From Pseudoips prasinana (lineage: Eukaryota; Arthropoda; Insecta; Lepidoptera; Nolidae), in NCBI GenBank assembly GCA_951640165.1, contig OX621249.1, forward strand, positions 27,137,201 to 27,201,200: a stretch of 64,000 bases of DNA. The letters run 5' to 3'. Below are positions 18,812 through 29,049 of the stretch, one piece after another (position 1 is the stretch's first letter; each line of letters begins with the position of its first letter). Position numbers and translations under genes: made by a program. Under the pieces are notes generated by a model. The model was not told the origin of the DNA and ran no database searches. It was given only the letters and a program-made list of their open reading frames with translations.

Positions 18812-21800
18812 TGGCCCCGCCTTTGGAAGCACCAGCTTCCAACAAAGTTGAGGTTTTATCTCCCTGCTGCAGCGGCAACGGACAGATGCGATGGAATCCT
18901 CTTCGTAGGGTGCCCGTCGCAGTTCGCAAGTCAGCAACACGCGCAACTCCGTCTGCTCCAGGAAAGATCTTTATGACGCGCCCCAGCTTCCATTTAAGAG
19001 GTGGCGTATTGTCTTCCTTGATCAAAACAAGGCTGTCCAATTGAATGTCGTTCTGGTGGCTCTTCCATTTGGTCCGCACTTGTAGTTCCGACACGTACTC
19101 CTTGGACCATCGCTGCCAGAAGTGCTGGCGAAGTTGTTCCAGGCGCTGGTAGCGGTCGAGCCGTGTTGTCGCCATGTCAGTGAGGTTGTCGAATACTGGA
19201 GCAGTCAACGGCCGGCCAACGAGGAAATGACCAGGAGTAAGTGCAGTGAGGTCGGAAGGATCTGTTGACATAGGTGTAAGCGGACGGGAATTCAGGACGG
19301 CTTCGATCTGTGTCAAAACCGTGCTACATTCCTCATAAGTCAGATTAGCATTACCGATTAGCCGTTTTAGACAGTACTTGCAGGACCGGATCCCACTCTC
19401 CCAACAGCCAAAATGGGGTGAAAATGGGGGAATAAAGGAGAACCTGATGCCATCATTAGTGGCAAAGTCAATTATCGGATTAGAATTATTTTGGTCGTTA
19501 AAAAAAATTGCAAATTCCCTTTCTGCGCCTACGAAGGTTTTAGCATTATCGGAGTAAATAATCTCAGGTTTACCCCTTCTACTAATAAATCGTTTTAACG
19601 ATAAAATATAGTCGTTGGTAGTCAGACTGGTAACAAGCTCCAAATGTATAGCTCGAGTAAGAAAACAAACGAAAAGACAAATATATGCCTTTGTTAAGCG
19701 AGCTCCTCTGCCCCTACGATTTAATATGAATATTGGCCCAGCATAATCTACACCGGTCCGCATAAACGGGAATCCTGGATCCAAGCGATCGGAAGGTAAG
19801 TTACCCATAATAGGGGTCAAGGTTTTACCTTTAATACGCGAACATATTACACATTCACGCACTATCTTACGTGTAAGATTCCTTGCACTCAGCGGCCACC
19901 AACGTTCACGTAAACTGGACAGTAATAGTTGTGGACCCGCATGTATAAGTCGTTTGTGCTCATATCTGGCTAATAGTACAGTGAAATGATGTTTACTGGA
20001 CAATAAAATTGGATGTTTCTTTCCATACTCAAAACTAACGGCATTAGACAGTCTACCACCGACTCGAATCAACTTCTGATCGTCCATAAATACGTTAAGA
20101 CCGGAAATACGATTTAATTCCTTTGTATTTGTCTTAATTGGTAAATCGTTTAATAATTTAAAATAAAGTTCCGGAAAAGACTGTTTCTGTGCGAGCGTAA
20201 CTAACATGCGCTCCGACGCATTCAATTCATCCACGGATAACAAACCGGTTTGTTGTTTTCTAGCGCCTCGGCCGCTTCGAGCGGCGGCGATGAATCGTAG
20301 TAAATACGCACCTATACGTTTCAACCTATTGAACGATGAATAATTATCAAAGTTAAATAAATCGCATGATTGAAATGTGCTAACTAAGTTTAATGTTTGG
20401 GACTTTAATTCCGGTAAATTATTTACATCTAAATCATTAGAAATGGACTCATTAGAAAACTCACTGTGAATATTATGTAAATAGGACGGGCCATTCCACC
20501 ACAAGCTACTATTCAATAATAAATCGAGATTTAACCCTCTTGACAATAAGTCCGCGGGATTATTTTTACTGCTAACGTGTAACCAGTTGGAATCACCTGT
20601 TATTTCATTTATCTCAGTGACACGGTTTTGCACAAATGTTTTAAGTAAATGCGGTGACATACGCATCCACCCAATAACTATAGTCGAGTCAGTCCAGAAG
20701 CATACCCGAGTGAATTGTAGCCTCATAGATTCTGTGATCCTTTTATATAATCTAGCTCCGATTAGAGCGGCTGAGAGCTCCAGTCGGGGGATACTTAGTG
20801 CTTTTAATGGGCTTACTTTGCTTTTGGCACATAATAGCCTACAACATACACTTGAATTGTCGCTATAGGTACGTAGATAGGCACATGCCCCGTACGCGTT
20901 GAGTGAACTGTCACAAAATATGTGCAGTTCTGTGTTTTGTACGTGATCACTCATAGCGTGACGTGGTATCCTAAGTTTATGTAAATATTTTAATGCCTCA
21001 ATGAAATTATGCCATGTAGCCGCAATTTCAGGTATCACAGGCGTGTCCCAATCTAACTTACTAAGCCACAATTTTTGTAACAACATTTTCGCAATTATAA
21101 CAACTGGGGATAGAAGCCCTAACGGATCATAAATCTGTGAGATCGTGGAAAGCATTACTCGCTTAGTTATTGGAACAATTGGATTAAAATTAATTTTTGT
21201 AGTGTAGTGCAGGTCATCGGCCCCACTATGCCAACCAATACCGAGCGTTTTATTTTGTGTATGTTCGCCTTCAAACATGGTAGCATTTTGCGTGTCCTGT
21301 GAGTTGAACTTCCACTTACGAAGAGAAAAGCAACCAGACTGCAAAACTCGTGACGTCTTTTCACAGATGGTGAGCAACGTATTATTATCATCATGACCAG
21401 TAATTAAGTCGTCAACGAATATGTCATCTTTAATGACGCGAGCTATAACATCATCATCTGTTTCCAACCCTAATTGACGTATACATCTCATACTTAAATA
21501 AGGTGATGAGGTCATCCCGTAAGTGACTGTATTTAAAGAATAGACCTTCAAAGGGTCAGTCGCTTTATCACGCCATAATATAAGTTGCAACGACCTTTGA
21601 TCTTCTTGTATTAGTACCTGCCTAAACATTTTCTCAACGTCGGCACAAGCTACGTATTTAAATTGCCTAAAACGAAGGAGTATTGAGAAAATATCGTTTT
21701 GCAATGCGGGACCCGGTAATTGAATATCATTTAACGATCTTTGAGATGTAGTCACAGCACTCGCATCGAAAACTACTCGGAGTTTAGTAGTGGTACTACT

Positions 21801-24197
21801 GTCTCTTATCACACCGTGATGACAGAGAAAGTAGTTAGGGTTGCCGAATTTATTTATACGCGTCATATGTCCTAGGTCCTCATATTCACGCATAAAATCG
21901 CAATACATTTGCTTTAAACTAGGTGAACGTTCAAGTTTACGTTCGAGAGAAAGGAACCTATTTTTGGCCATATTAAATGAGTCACCCAGCAATTCCGGGG
22001 ATTCCTTTAGCGGGATGCGAACAGAAAACCTACCATCAGATTCGCATTTTGTAGTTTTTATAAATAAGTTCTCACACAGTCGCTCGTCATGAGTGAGAAT
22101 GTTACGCGCCTGTGGCACATTCTCAATTTCCCAAAATCGTATAAGATTTTCGTTTATGGATTGTGTAAAGTTACATTGAACCTTACCTAAACTCTTTACG
22201 CCTGGGGTCTTGGTGTATAAAGGCCCACTTAGCAGCCAACCCAATTTTGAATTTTGAAGGTATGGCCCGTTTTCTAATCGCATTCGTGTTCCGTCTAATA
22301 ATTCCCAAAAGAGGTCCGCTCCTACCAGTAAATCAATTTCTGAAGGAATATGAAAGGTAGGATCTGCTAATTGGATATTATCGGGTATACGTATAAGCTT
22401 AGTGTTAATGCCCGTCGAGGGTAAACTGGATGTTATACGCTGCAAGACAAGGCATCGAACCCTAGCACTGTAATCGTTTAGTTTAGATCGTATGGTTATA
22501 TCGCATGTATGGTTTGATTGCGTCACAGACTGTGCAACGCCACAAATATGAACTGTGGACTGTAAGGAAGGCGCGTTTAACAATCGTCTTAATTTATCGG
22601 TGATAAAGCAATGTTGGCTACCGTTGTCCAGCAAGGCTTTAGCCGTAATTTTTCGCTTATTTGAGTCTTCTATCTCCACCAACGCTGTACACAATAACAC
22701 CGGTTGCAATGTACCTATAGTTTGAGGCGCGGGATCGTTGAATGCGCTTCCGTACGATTCCGCATGATGATACGTATCTATAGCTACAGAGTGCATAGCG
22801 CTCGATGAACCTACGACCGTGTTGTCGGCTGCGTTGTATTCAGCTGATCGCTCGCTACGCACACTAGCATCCATGCCATTCATGTCGGCTGGGTGAAGTA
22901 AAGAATTATGATTACGAGAACATTGTTTACAATAACTGAACTTGCAATCTGCATTATTATGTCCCGAACGTAAACAATTACGACATAATAATTTATTATC
23001 TACGAATTTTAACCTATCCTTAACTGATAAGTTTAAAAACTTAAAACACGTATAAATGTAATGATTACCAGTACAAAATGGACATGCGTGAGTCATTTGC
23101 TTACTAACGTTTGTAGTTGTATATTTACCTTTGCCTGTGTTAGCTATGAAACTATGCATAGATAAGTTATGTGACTTTCTATTTACATTAGTATTTTTAT
23201 TTGTATGCTCAACAGTAGGTTGTTTATTTTGCAACTTATTCGCACTTATCATATCTAACGTATCCGCTTTATTTTTTAGAAAGGTAAGTAGATCCTCTAA
23301 AGTAACCTTCTTTTCTGGCGCGGAACAAATAATACCTAAATAATGTTCCCATCCGCGTTCAGTGGCTGAATCGAGTCGCGAGACCACCAGATAAATAATC
23401 AACGTATCCCAAGATTCGGTGGGTTCCTTAAGTGTATTAAGAGCGCGAAGGTTTCTATTAACCGTATCAATAAGTTTCCTAATATGTGTCGCTGACTCAT
23501 TTTTAATTGAAATAATTGAAAATAGTGCCTTAACGTGGTTATGAACTAGTAGTCTAGTGTTATGATATCGCGCTTCTAATAAGTCCCAGGCAACTTGATA
23601 ATTCTCCCCGGCAAAGTCTAGTGCACTAATAACTTCTTTCGCTGGACCACTAAGCGCCGAGCGTAAATAATGCAGTTTTTGTATTGTATCAAGATCTGTA
23701 CGTTTATGTATCATGGTAATGAAAGAATTTCTGAACTCCAGCCAATTGTCATAAGAGCCATCGTAAACGGCCAATTTAATCTCCGGCAGTTTGATATTAG
23801 ACTTTTGCGTAGATGAGGAGCATGTAACAGTCCCGCTACCTTCGACCAAACTTTCTGCTATAGATAACGCGTTGAAATAAAGTGACTCAAATGACTCGAC
23901 GTATTCTAAATTCGATTCTATATCTGAATCGGGGCACAGAAGCTCAATCTGATTTTCTATATTATTAAAACTATTAAAATGTTCTTTAGCTGCACAAATT
24001 CTGAGTTTAATCTCTTTAGATTGAAGATTAGAAGGGGAATTATTCTTAAAATTATCTAAATATTTTTTAAATTGGGTTAATCTACCCCGTAAAATACCAC
24101 GCTGCTTGCGAAGGTCAACGAGGTCACTTGACCGATTCGGTTTGGGAGAAACGGATCTGCTAGCAGCAGAAGGCACTAAATTATCTTCACCACCCAT
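18774..24197 (-). CDS. gag-pol: BEL Gag-Pol polyprotein, copy 1
   Basis: An intact 1807-residue single-frame polyprotein. An N-terminal Gag region includes IKLPEIKLAVYDGSYDNWLE near residue 120. Zinc knuckles (CRNCLRSGHNNADC) lie near 400-415. The aspartic protease has LLDNGSQ near 522. RT has the FVDD box near 929. RNase H starts at IFCDSS near 1094. The integrase has an H2C2 finger and D, D, E at about 1482 (GVDYAGP), 1549 (YSDNAKT) and 1601 (CWESGIRS). A C-terminal domain (GHFLVGRPLTAP) follows. The start ATG at 24197 follows a leader of about 280 bp. This copy differs from the others near its N-terminus (NRSSD, GILRGR, RICAA) and has LVGADLF. Confidence 0.96.
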   Translation of the reverse strand: MGGEDNLVPSAASRSVSPKPNRSSDLVDLRKQRGILRGRLTQFKKYLDNFKNNSPSNLQSKEIKLRICAAKEHFNSFNNIENQIELLCPDSDIESNLEYVESFESLYFNALSIAESLVEGSGTVTCSSSTQKSNIKLPEIKLAVYDGSYDNWLEFRNSFITMIHKRTDLDTIQKLHYLRSALSGPAKEVISALDFAGENYQVAWDLLEARYHNTRLLVHNHVKALFSIISIKNESATHIRKLIDTVNRNLRALNTLKEPTESWDTLIIYLVVSRLDSATERGWEHYLGIICSAPEKKVTLEDLLTFLKNKADTLDMISANKLQNKQPTVEHTNKNTNVNRKSHNLSMHSFIANTGKGKYTTTNVSKQMTHACPFCTGNHYIYTCFKFLNLSVKDRLKFVDNKLLCRNCLRSGHNNADCKFSYCKQCSRNHNSLLHPADMNGMDASVRSERSAEYNAADNTVVGSSSAMHSVAIDTYHHAESYGSAFNDPAPQTIGTLQPVLLCTALVEIEDSNKRKITAKALLDNGSQHCFITDKLRRLLNAPSLQSTVHICGVAQSVTQSNHTCDITIRSKLNDYSARVRCLVLQRITSSLPSTGINTKLIRIPDNIQLADPTFHIPSEIDLLVGADLFWELLDGTRMRLENGPYLQNSKLGWLLSGPLYTKTPGVKSLGKVQCNFTQSINENLIRFWEIENVPQARNILTHDERLCENLFIKTTKCESDGRFSVRIPLKESPELLGDSFNMAKNRFLSLERKLERSPSLKQMYCDFMREYEDLGHMTRINKFGNPNYFLCHHGVIRDSSTTTKLRVVFDASAVTTSQRSLNDIQLPGPALQNDIFSILLRFRQFKYVACADVEKMFRQVLIQEDQRSLQLILWRDKATDPLKVYSLNTVTYGMTSSPYLSMRCIRQLGLETDDDVIARVIKDDIFVDDLITGHDDNNTLLTICEKTSRVLQSGCFSLRKWKFNSQDTQNATMFEGEHTQNKTLGIGWHSGADDLHYTTKINFNPIVPITKRVMLSTISQIYDPLGLLSPVVIIAKMLLQKLWLSKLDWDTPVIPEIAATWHNFIEALKYLHKLRIPRHAMSDHVQNTELHIFCDSSLNAYGACAYLRTYSDNSSVCCRLLCAKSKVSPLKALSIPRLELSAALIGARLYKRITESMRLQFTRVCFWTDSTIVIGWMRMSPHLLKTFVQNRVTEINEITGDSNWLHVSSKNNPADLLSRGLNLDLLLNSSLWWNGPSYLHNIHSEFSNESISNDLDVNNLPELKSQTLNLVSTFQSCDLFNFDNYSSFNRLKRIGAYLLRFIAAARSGRGARKQQTGLLSVDELNASERMLVTLAQKQSFPELYFKLLNDLPIKTNTKELNRISGLNVFMDDQKLIRVGGRLSNAVSFEYGKKHPILLSSKHHFTVLLARYEHKRLIHAGPQLLLSSLRERWWPLSARNLTRKIVRECVICSRIKGKTLTPIMGNLPSDRLDPGFPFMRTGVDYAGPIFILNRRGRGARLTKAYICLFVCFLTRAIHLELVTSLTTNDYILSLKRFISRRGKPEIIYSDNAKTFVGAEREFAIFFNDQNNSNPIIDFATNDGIRFSFIPPFSPHFGCWESGIRSCKYCLKRLIGNANLTYEECSTVLTQIEAVLNSRPLTPMSTDPSDLTALTPGHFLVGRPLTAPVFDNLTDMATTRLDRYQRLEQLRQHFWQRWSKEYVSELQVRTKWKSHQNDIQLDSLVLIKEDNTPPLKWKLGRVIKIFPGADGVARVADLRTATGTLRRGFHRICPLPLQQGDKTSTLLEAGASKGGAMFAHLPTISSNA
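18812..18826 (-). promoter_or_regulatory. BEL polypurine tract
   Basis: In element orientation the purine-rich AAAGGCGGGGCCA immediately precedes the 3' LTR. The same bases adjoin LTR3, LTR4, LTR6 and LTR7. At LTR5 only the final CA survives next to the A run, and at LTR2 the tract is deleted. Confidence 0.65.
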
Positions 24198-24476
24198 TAT
24201 AACGGCTTGTTAAGAGAGTGAAATGCGGTACTTACAGTTCAATTACCAGGATAGTAATGGCACGTGGACGCAAAGGTCAAACGGTCGCGACACCGCGCCG
24301 CGCAGCGTACGGCAAGAATAGATAAATACAACGGCAATCACACTAATTTGAAATATGAAAGCAACACGGTTCACACACACACCGATTGAAACGGGAATAG
24401 ACGGGATCGAAGACCTGACCGTTGATCTGACCGATGTCGTCTTCTTCTTTCGTATATCCAGGCTCAAAGGTCCATA
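24198..24476 (-). promoter_or_regulatory. BEL 5' leader with primer-binding site
   Basis: Untranslated leader between LTR2 and the gag-pol ATG. The primer-binding region at 24474-24456 (TGGACCTTTGAGCCTGGAT) matches the tRNA-Tyr complement imperfectly (two substitutions and one insertion). A GTAAGT splice-donor-like hexamer occurs about 33 nt before the gag ATG in the other units (27082-27077 in the deleted unit). The same leader occurs at 27045-27323, 34723-35001, 42401-42679, 48724-49002 and 56402-56680. Confidence 0.7.
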
Positions 24477-24758
24477 TGTTCAGTAACGGGGGACTTCGGG
24501 GCGTCTTCAATTAGCGTTTTTATTTGATTGAGTTTCAATATGTTTATTGATCGAGTACAAATAAATTATAATAAAGAAAATACATGTGCGTGTGACCGGT
24601 AGCTAGTCTACAATCGAAAAAGGCTTTTAATATGGCGTCTCAGGCGCAGGTGGGGGTTTCTCCCAACGGCGCGATAGTTCCTCCGCTTGCCACTCACTCG
24701 CGGCAGCACCTTCCGGCGTGTGACGTCATGCGTTTGAAGATATAGTTGGTAGGTGCGC
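24477..24758 (-). repeat. BEL LTR2, lacking its terminal 5 bp
   Basis: Same LTR, but the last five plus-strand bases (GAACA, the 5' TGTTC of the element) are replaced by CTACC at a deletion junction. It serves as 5' LTR for copy 1 and 3' LTR for the deleted unit. Loss of the terminal TG should block integration of the upstream unit if re-transcribed from its own end. Confidence 0.9.
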
Positions 24759-27044
24759 CTACCAACTAGGTGAACGTTCAAGTTTACGTTCGAGAGAAAG
24801 GAACCTATTTTTGGCCATATTAAATGAGTCACCCAGCAATTCCGGGGATTCCTTTAGCGGGATGCGAACAGAAAACCTACCATCAGATTCGCATTTTGTA
24901 GTTTTTATAAATAAGTTCTCACACAGTCGCTCGTCATGAGTGAGAATGTTACGCGCCTGTGGCACATTCTCAATTTCCCAAAATCGTATAAGATTTTCGT
25001 TTATGGATTGTGTAAAGTTACATTGAACCTTACCTAAACTCTTTACGCCTGGGGTCTTGGTGTATAAAGGCCCACTTAGCAGCCAACCCAATTTTGAATT
25101 TTGAAGGTATGGCCCGTTTTCTAATCGCATTCGTGTTCCGTCTAATAATTCCCAAAAGAGGTCCGCTCCTATCAGTAAATCTATTTCTGAAGGAATATGA
25201 AAGGTAGGATCTGCTAATTGGATATTATCGGGTATACGTATAAGCTTAGTGTTAATGCCCGTCGAGGGTAAACTGGATGTTATACGCTGCAAGACAAGGC
25301 ATCGAACCCTAGCACTGTAATCGTTTAGTTTAGATCGTATGGTTATATCGCATGTATGGTTTGATTGCGTCACAGACTGTGCAACGCCACAAATATGAAC
25401 TGTGGACTGTAAGGAAGGCGCGTTTAACAATCGTCTTAATTTATCGGTGATAAAGCAATGTTGGCTACCGTTGTCCAGCAAGGCTTTAGCCGTAATTTTT
25501 CGCTTATTTGAGTCTTCTATCTCCACCAACGCTGTACACAATAACACCGGTTGCAATGTACCTATAGTTTGAGGCGCGGGATCGTTGAATGCGCTTCCGT
25601 ACGATTCCGCATGATGATACGTATCTATAGCTACAGAGTGCATAGCGCTCGATGAACCTACGACCGTGTTGTCGGCTGCGTTGTATTCAGCTGATCGCTC
25701 GCTACGCACACTAGCATCCATGCCATTCATGTCGGCTGGGTGAAGTAAAGAATTATGATTACGAGAACATTGTTTACAATAACTGAACTTGCAATCTGCA
25801 TTATTATGTCCCGAACGTAAACAATTACGACATAATAATTTATTATCTACGAATTTTAACCTATCCTTAACTGATAAGTTTAAAAACTTAAAACACGTAT
25901 AAATGTAATGATTACCAGTACAAAATGGACATGCGTGAGTCATTTGCTTACTAACGTTTGTAGTTGTATATTTACCTTTGCCTGTGTTAGCTATGAAACT
26001 ATGCATAGATAAGTTATGTGACTTTCTATTTACATTAGTATTTTTATTTGTATGCTCAACAGTAGGTTGTTTATTTTGCAACTTATTCGCACTTATCATA
26101 TCTAACGTATCCGCTTTATTTTTTAGAAAGGTAAGTAGATCCTCTAAAGTAACCTTCTTTTCTGGCGCGGAACAAATAATACCTAAATAATGTTCCCATC
26201 CGCGTTCAGTGGCTGAATCGAGTCGCGAGACCACCAGATAAATAATCAACGTATCCCAAGATTCGGTGGGTTCCTTAAGTGTATTAAGAGCGCGAAGGTT
26301 TCTATTAACCGTATCAATAAGTTTCCTAATATGTGTCGCTGACTCATTTTTAATTGAAATAATTGAAAATAGTGCCTTAACGTGGTTATGAACTAGTAGT
26401 CTAGTGTTATGATATCGCGCTTCTAATAAGTCCCAGGCAACTTGATAATTCTCCCCGGCAAAGTCTAGTGCACTAATAACTTCTTTCGCTGGACCACTAA
26501 GCGCCGAGCGTAAATAATGCAGTTTTTGTATTGTATCAAGATCTGTACGTTTATGTATCATGGTAATGAAAGAATTTCTGAACTCCAGCCAATTGTCATA
26601 AGAGCCATCGTAAACGGCCAATTTAATCTCCGGCAGTTTGATATTAGACTTTTGCGTAGATGAGGAGCATGTAACAGTCCCGCTACCTTCGACCAAACTT
26701 TCTGCTATAGATAACGCGTTGAAATAAAGTGACTCAAATGACTCGACGTATTCTAAATTCGATTCTATATCTGAATCGGGGCACAGAAGCTCAATCTGAT
26801 TTTCTATATTATTAAAACTATTAAAATGTTCTTTAGCTGCACTAATTCTGAGTTTAATCTCTTTTGATTGAAGATTAGAAGGGGAATTATTCTTAAAATT
26901 ATCTAAATATTTTTTAAATTGGGTTAATCTACACCGTAAAATACCACGCTGCTTGCGAAGGTCAACGAGGTCACTTGGCCGATTCGGTTTGGGAGAAACG
27001 GATCTGCTAGCAGCAGAAGGCACTAAATTATCTTCACCACCCAT
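24759..27044 (-). pseudogene. gag-pol: BEL gag-pol, internally deleted copy (Gag plus protease)
   Basis: The first ~760 residues are open: Gag, zinc knuckles, protease (LLDNGSQ) and the linker to RT. The frame then ends at a TAG in the junction filler after KLERSPSW. RT, RNase H and integrase are gone, because sequence equivalent to about 18809-21924 of copy 1 is deleted. It carries LIGADLF, as do the copies starting at 48723 and 56401, not the LVGADLF of its nearest neighbours. This unit also carries the viral-like ORF upstream. It could still make a Gag-protease protein. Confidence 0.9.
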
Positions 27045-27350
27045 TATAACGGCTTGTTAAGAGAGTGAAATTCGGTACTTACAGTTCAATTTCCAGGATA
27101 GTAATGGCACGTGGACGCAGAGGTCAAACGGTCGCGACACCGTGCCGCGCAGCGTACGGCAAGAATAGGTAAATACAACGGCAATCACACTAATTTGAAA
27201 TATGAAAGCAACACGGTTCACACACACACCGATTGAAACGGGAATAGACGGGATCGAAGACCTGACCGTTGATCTGACCGATGTCGTCTTCTTCTTTCGT
27301 ATATCCAGGCTCAAAGGTCCATATGCCTTTAGAAATATACTCATTAAATA

Positions 27351-28991
27351 TTATATGGGTTTGCTCATAAACATCTGTCCGGTCCCCTCGACAGAAAAAT
27401 CTGCTAATGGGTCGCCATGCACTCCTAACCTTAAGGTGCCCCAATCTCTCCACTCTGCCGTCCCCATCTTCAGTTTTCCTTTGTTCTTCTTAAGCATGTC
27501 TTGAAGCTCTGTGTAAGTGTTGGATAACACCGATATTATTTGTGGGATGGATTTTCCAGAGCCTCCTGCTGTCACTCTCTTTTCTAGATGTTGGAAAAAG
27601 TCCTCACCAAATATATGGGTTCTCTTACCACTAAAGCAAGGTACAGTGCTTACTTGAGAATACACCCCGGTCAACAATCCCGATTGATTGGCACAACTCA
27701 TCTTTGAGTATTTGAGGAAAGGGATCAAAGATATGGGCGTTGGAACTCCTTTTGAGTTGGGCGTCTTGAACTTGTCTCCCATCTCCTCTCTCGTCAGCCA
27801 CCTTTTCACAGGAGTAATCTGTGCTAAAACCCCAAAATCTTCCTTGTATGTTCCGAATAGACAGTGAAAAACTACTTGAGAAACCATCTCAGTAGTCATA
27901 AGGGTTTTCATGGTGAAGGGGTATTCCACCTTAGGGTTTAACTCACATACCAATTTATACATATAGTATCCCCCAGAACCTGTCAGGCTGAAGAAATCCA
28001 AGAACTTGTCAACATCTGCTGCTGGTACTTTTTTATAGGCGTAATATAAGAAGTTAATGGGGAAAAACATTCTCGTTGCCTGACGAGCTGTTGTTATAAG
28101 AAGAATTTCTGCTAGCAGATTGCACAATTGAGCGGTATCCACGGTCCGATGTTGAGACCTTGTCACAGAGATGATATCATCAATACAAGGAATGTGGGCC
28201 ATCGCTCTTTTGACAGCTGCCTCGTATTTATTCCGGTATTTGTCTTCAGAGCGCAGCATGCAGATCATGGAAGTCATGGGACCTAGCGATTGGACCATGC
28301 TGGACCTCTTCTCCGGGGGGAACGAGCTACCTTCCAGTAGCACATGATGAGCTCCATTCAAACCATATTTTGAGACAGGAAAGGCCACCTGTGTATCCCC
28401 TTCTTTCCTGATTGGGAAGTTCATGTGACCTAGCCTTAACTCATTTGATCTAAGCGCAAACCCGGAGAAGAAGTCCATGAATGGCCCTATCGTCCCAATC
28501 CATGCGTTGTCCTCATCCACCGTCGAATTGTATTTGAACCCCATAGTGGTGACTTCCTTGTCCCATATGTCTAAGGCCTCCTGTCTTATGATTATCGTTT
28601 CTCCCACGTCCAATGTCACTTTAAAGTCTGTGCTCGCCGCTTTCTCTATCAGGTTAGACTTAGAGAGCCTGGCCTGTTGTCTTCTCAAATTGTGACAAGT
28701 GAATAAAACATTCATAATATTGTTGCCAGTATGAATGGACTTAAATAGTTTGGCTGAGAACGTTTTTCTTTCCTCCTTTGGTACTGGTGCATTTTTGCTC
28801 ACAATAAGCAGGGCAATCTTCTCATAGGATTTTATTATGAGTTTCAGGCACTTCACTTTGAGAGGTTTGTTCAATATCAGTTTGGGCCTTTTCGGGTCGG
28901 GAATTTCCAGAGTGGGATCGTCGGCATCCACCAGTCTTTTCAAGCTTCTCTTCATTTGTTGGTGAGGGTCGGTCTGCGTTGCTTCTGCCAT
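27351..28991 (-). CDS. captured viral nucleoprotein-like ORF, copy 1
   Basis: 546 residues from the ATG at 28991 to a TAA at 27351. The frame is open further upstream into the LTR, but only from a TTG codon plus two ATGs in the junction, so the internal ATG is preferred. There is no signal peptide, membrane segment or retroelement motif. The N-terminus is charged (PDPKRPKL), the middle is helical with an aromatic stretch (MFFPINFLYYAYKKVP), followed by FFSLTGSGGYYMYKL. Overall it resembles a nucleoprotein of a mononegavirus-like RNA virus; that is my impression, not a database result, and I cannot name the family. By eye it has fewer CpGs than the surrounding BEL sequence, consistent with a foreign source. 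It lies between LTR3 and the BEL leader. Confidence 0.55.
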   Translation of the reverse strand: MAEATQTDPHQQMKRSLKRLVDADDPTLEIPDPKRPKLILNKPLKVKCLKLIIKSYEKIALLIVSKNAPVPKEERKTFSAKLFKSIHTGNNIMNVLFTCHNLRRQQARLSKSNLIEKAASTDFKVTLDVGETIIIRQEALDIWDKEVTTMGFKYNSTVDEDNAWIGTIGPFMDFFSGFALRSNELRLGHMNFPIRKEGDTQVAFPVSKYGLNGAHHVLLEGSSFPPEKRSSMVQSLGPMTSMICMLRSEDKYRNKYEAAVKRAMAHIPCIDDIISVTRSQHRTVDTAQLCNLLAEILLITTARQATRMFFPINFLYYAYKKVPAADVDKFLDFFSLTGSGGYYMYKLVCELNPKVEYPFTMKTLMTTEMVSQVVFHCLFGTYKEDFGVLAQITPVKRWLTREEMGDKFKTPNSKGVPTPISLIPFLKYSKMSCANQSGLLTGVYSQVSTVPCFSGKRTHIFGEDFFQHLEKRVTAGGSGKSIPQIISVLSNTYTELQDMLKKNKGKLKMGTAEWRDWGTLRLGVHGDPLADFSVEGTGQMFMSKPI

Positions 28992-29038
28992 CTCATGATC
29001 GTCCCTCACCAACAAATGAAGAGAAGCTTGAAAAGACT
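28933..29038. repeat. perfect 36-bp snap-back at the ORF start
   Basis: Arms 28933-28968 and 29003-29038 are exact reverse complements with a 34-nt loop containing the ATG. The inner arm is coding sequence of the viral-like ORF; the outer arm is its inverted copy next to the LTR. The same structure is at 36611-36716 and 50612-50717. Confidence 0.95.
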
Positions 29039-29049
29039 TTGGCATCATA

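Noticed and set aside
18794..19044. Plus-strand open frames repeated in each BEL unit (also near 20587, 21841, 23131)
   Set aside because: They are antisense shadows of the intact gag-pol gene and recur only because the element does.
27351..28991. Captured ORF as a viral glycoprotein or retroviral env
   Set aside because: No signal peptide, no transmembrane segment and no cysteine pattern of an envelope protein.
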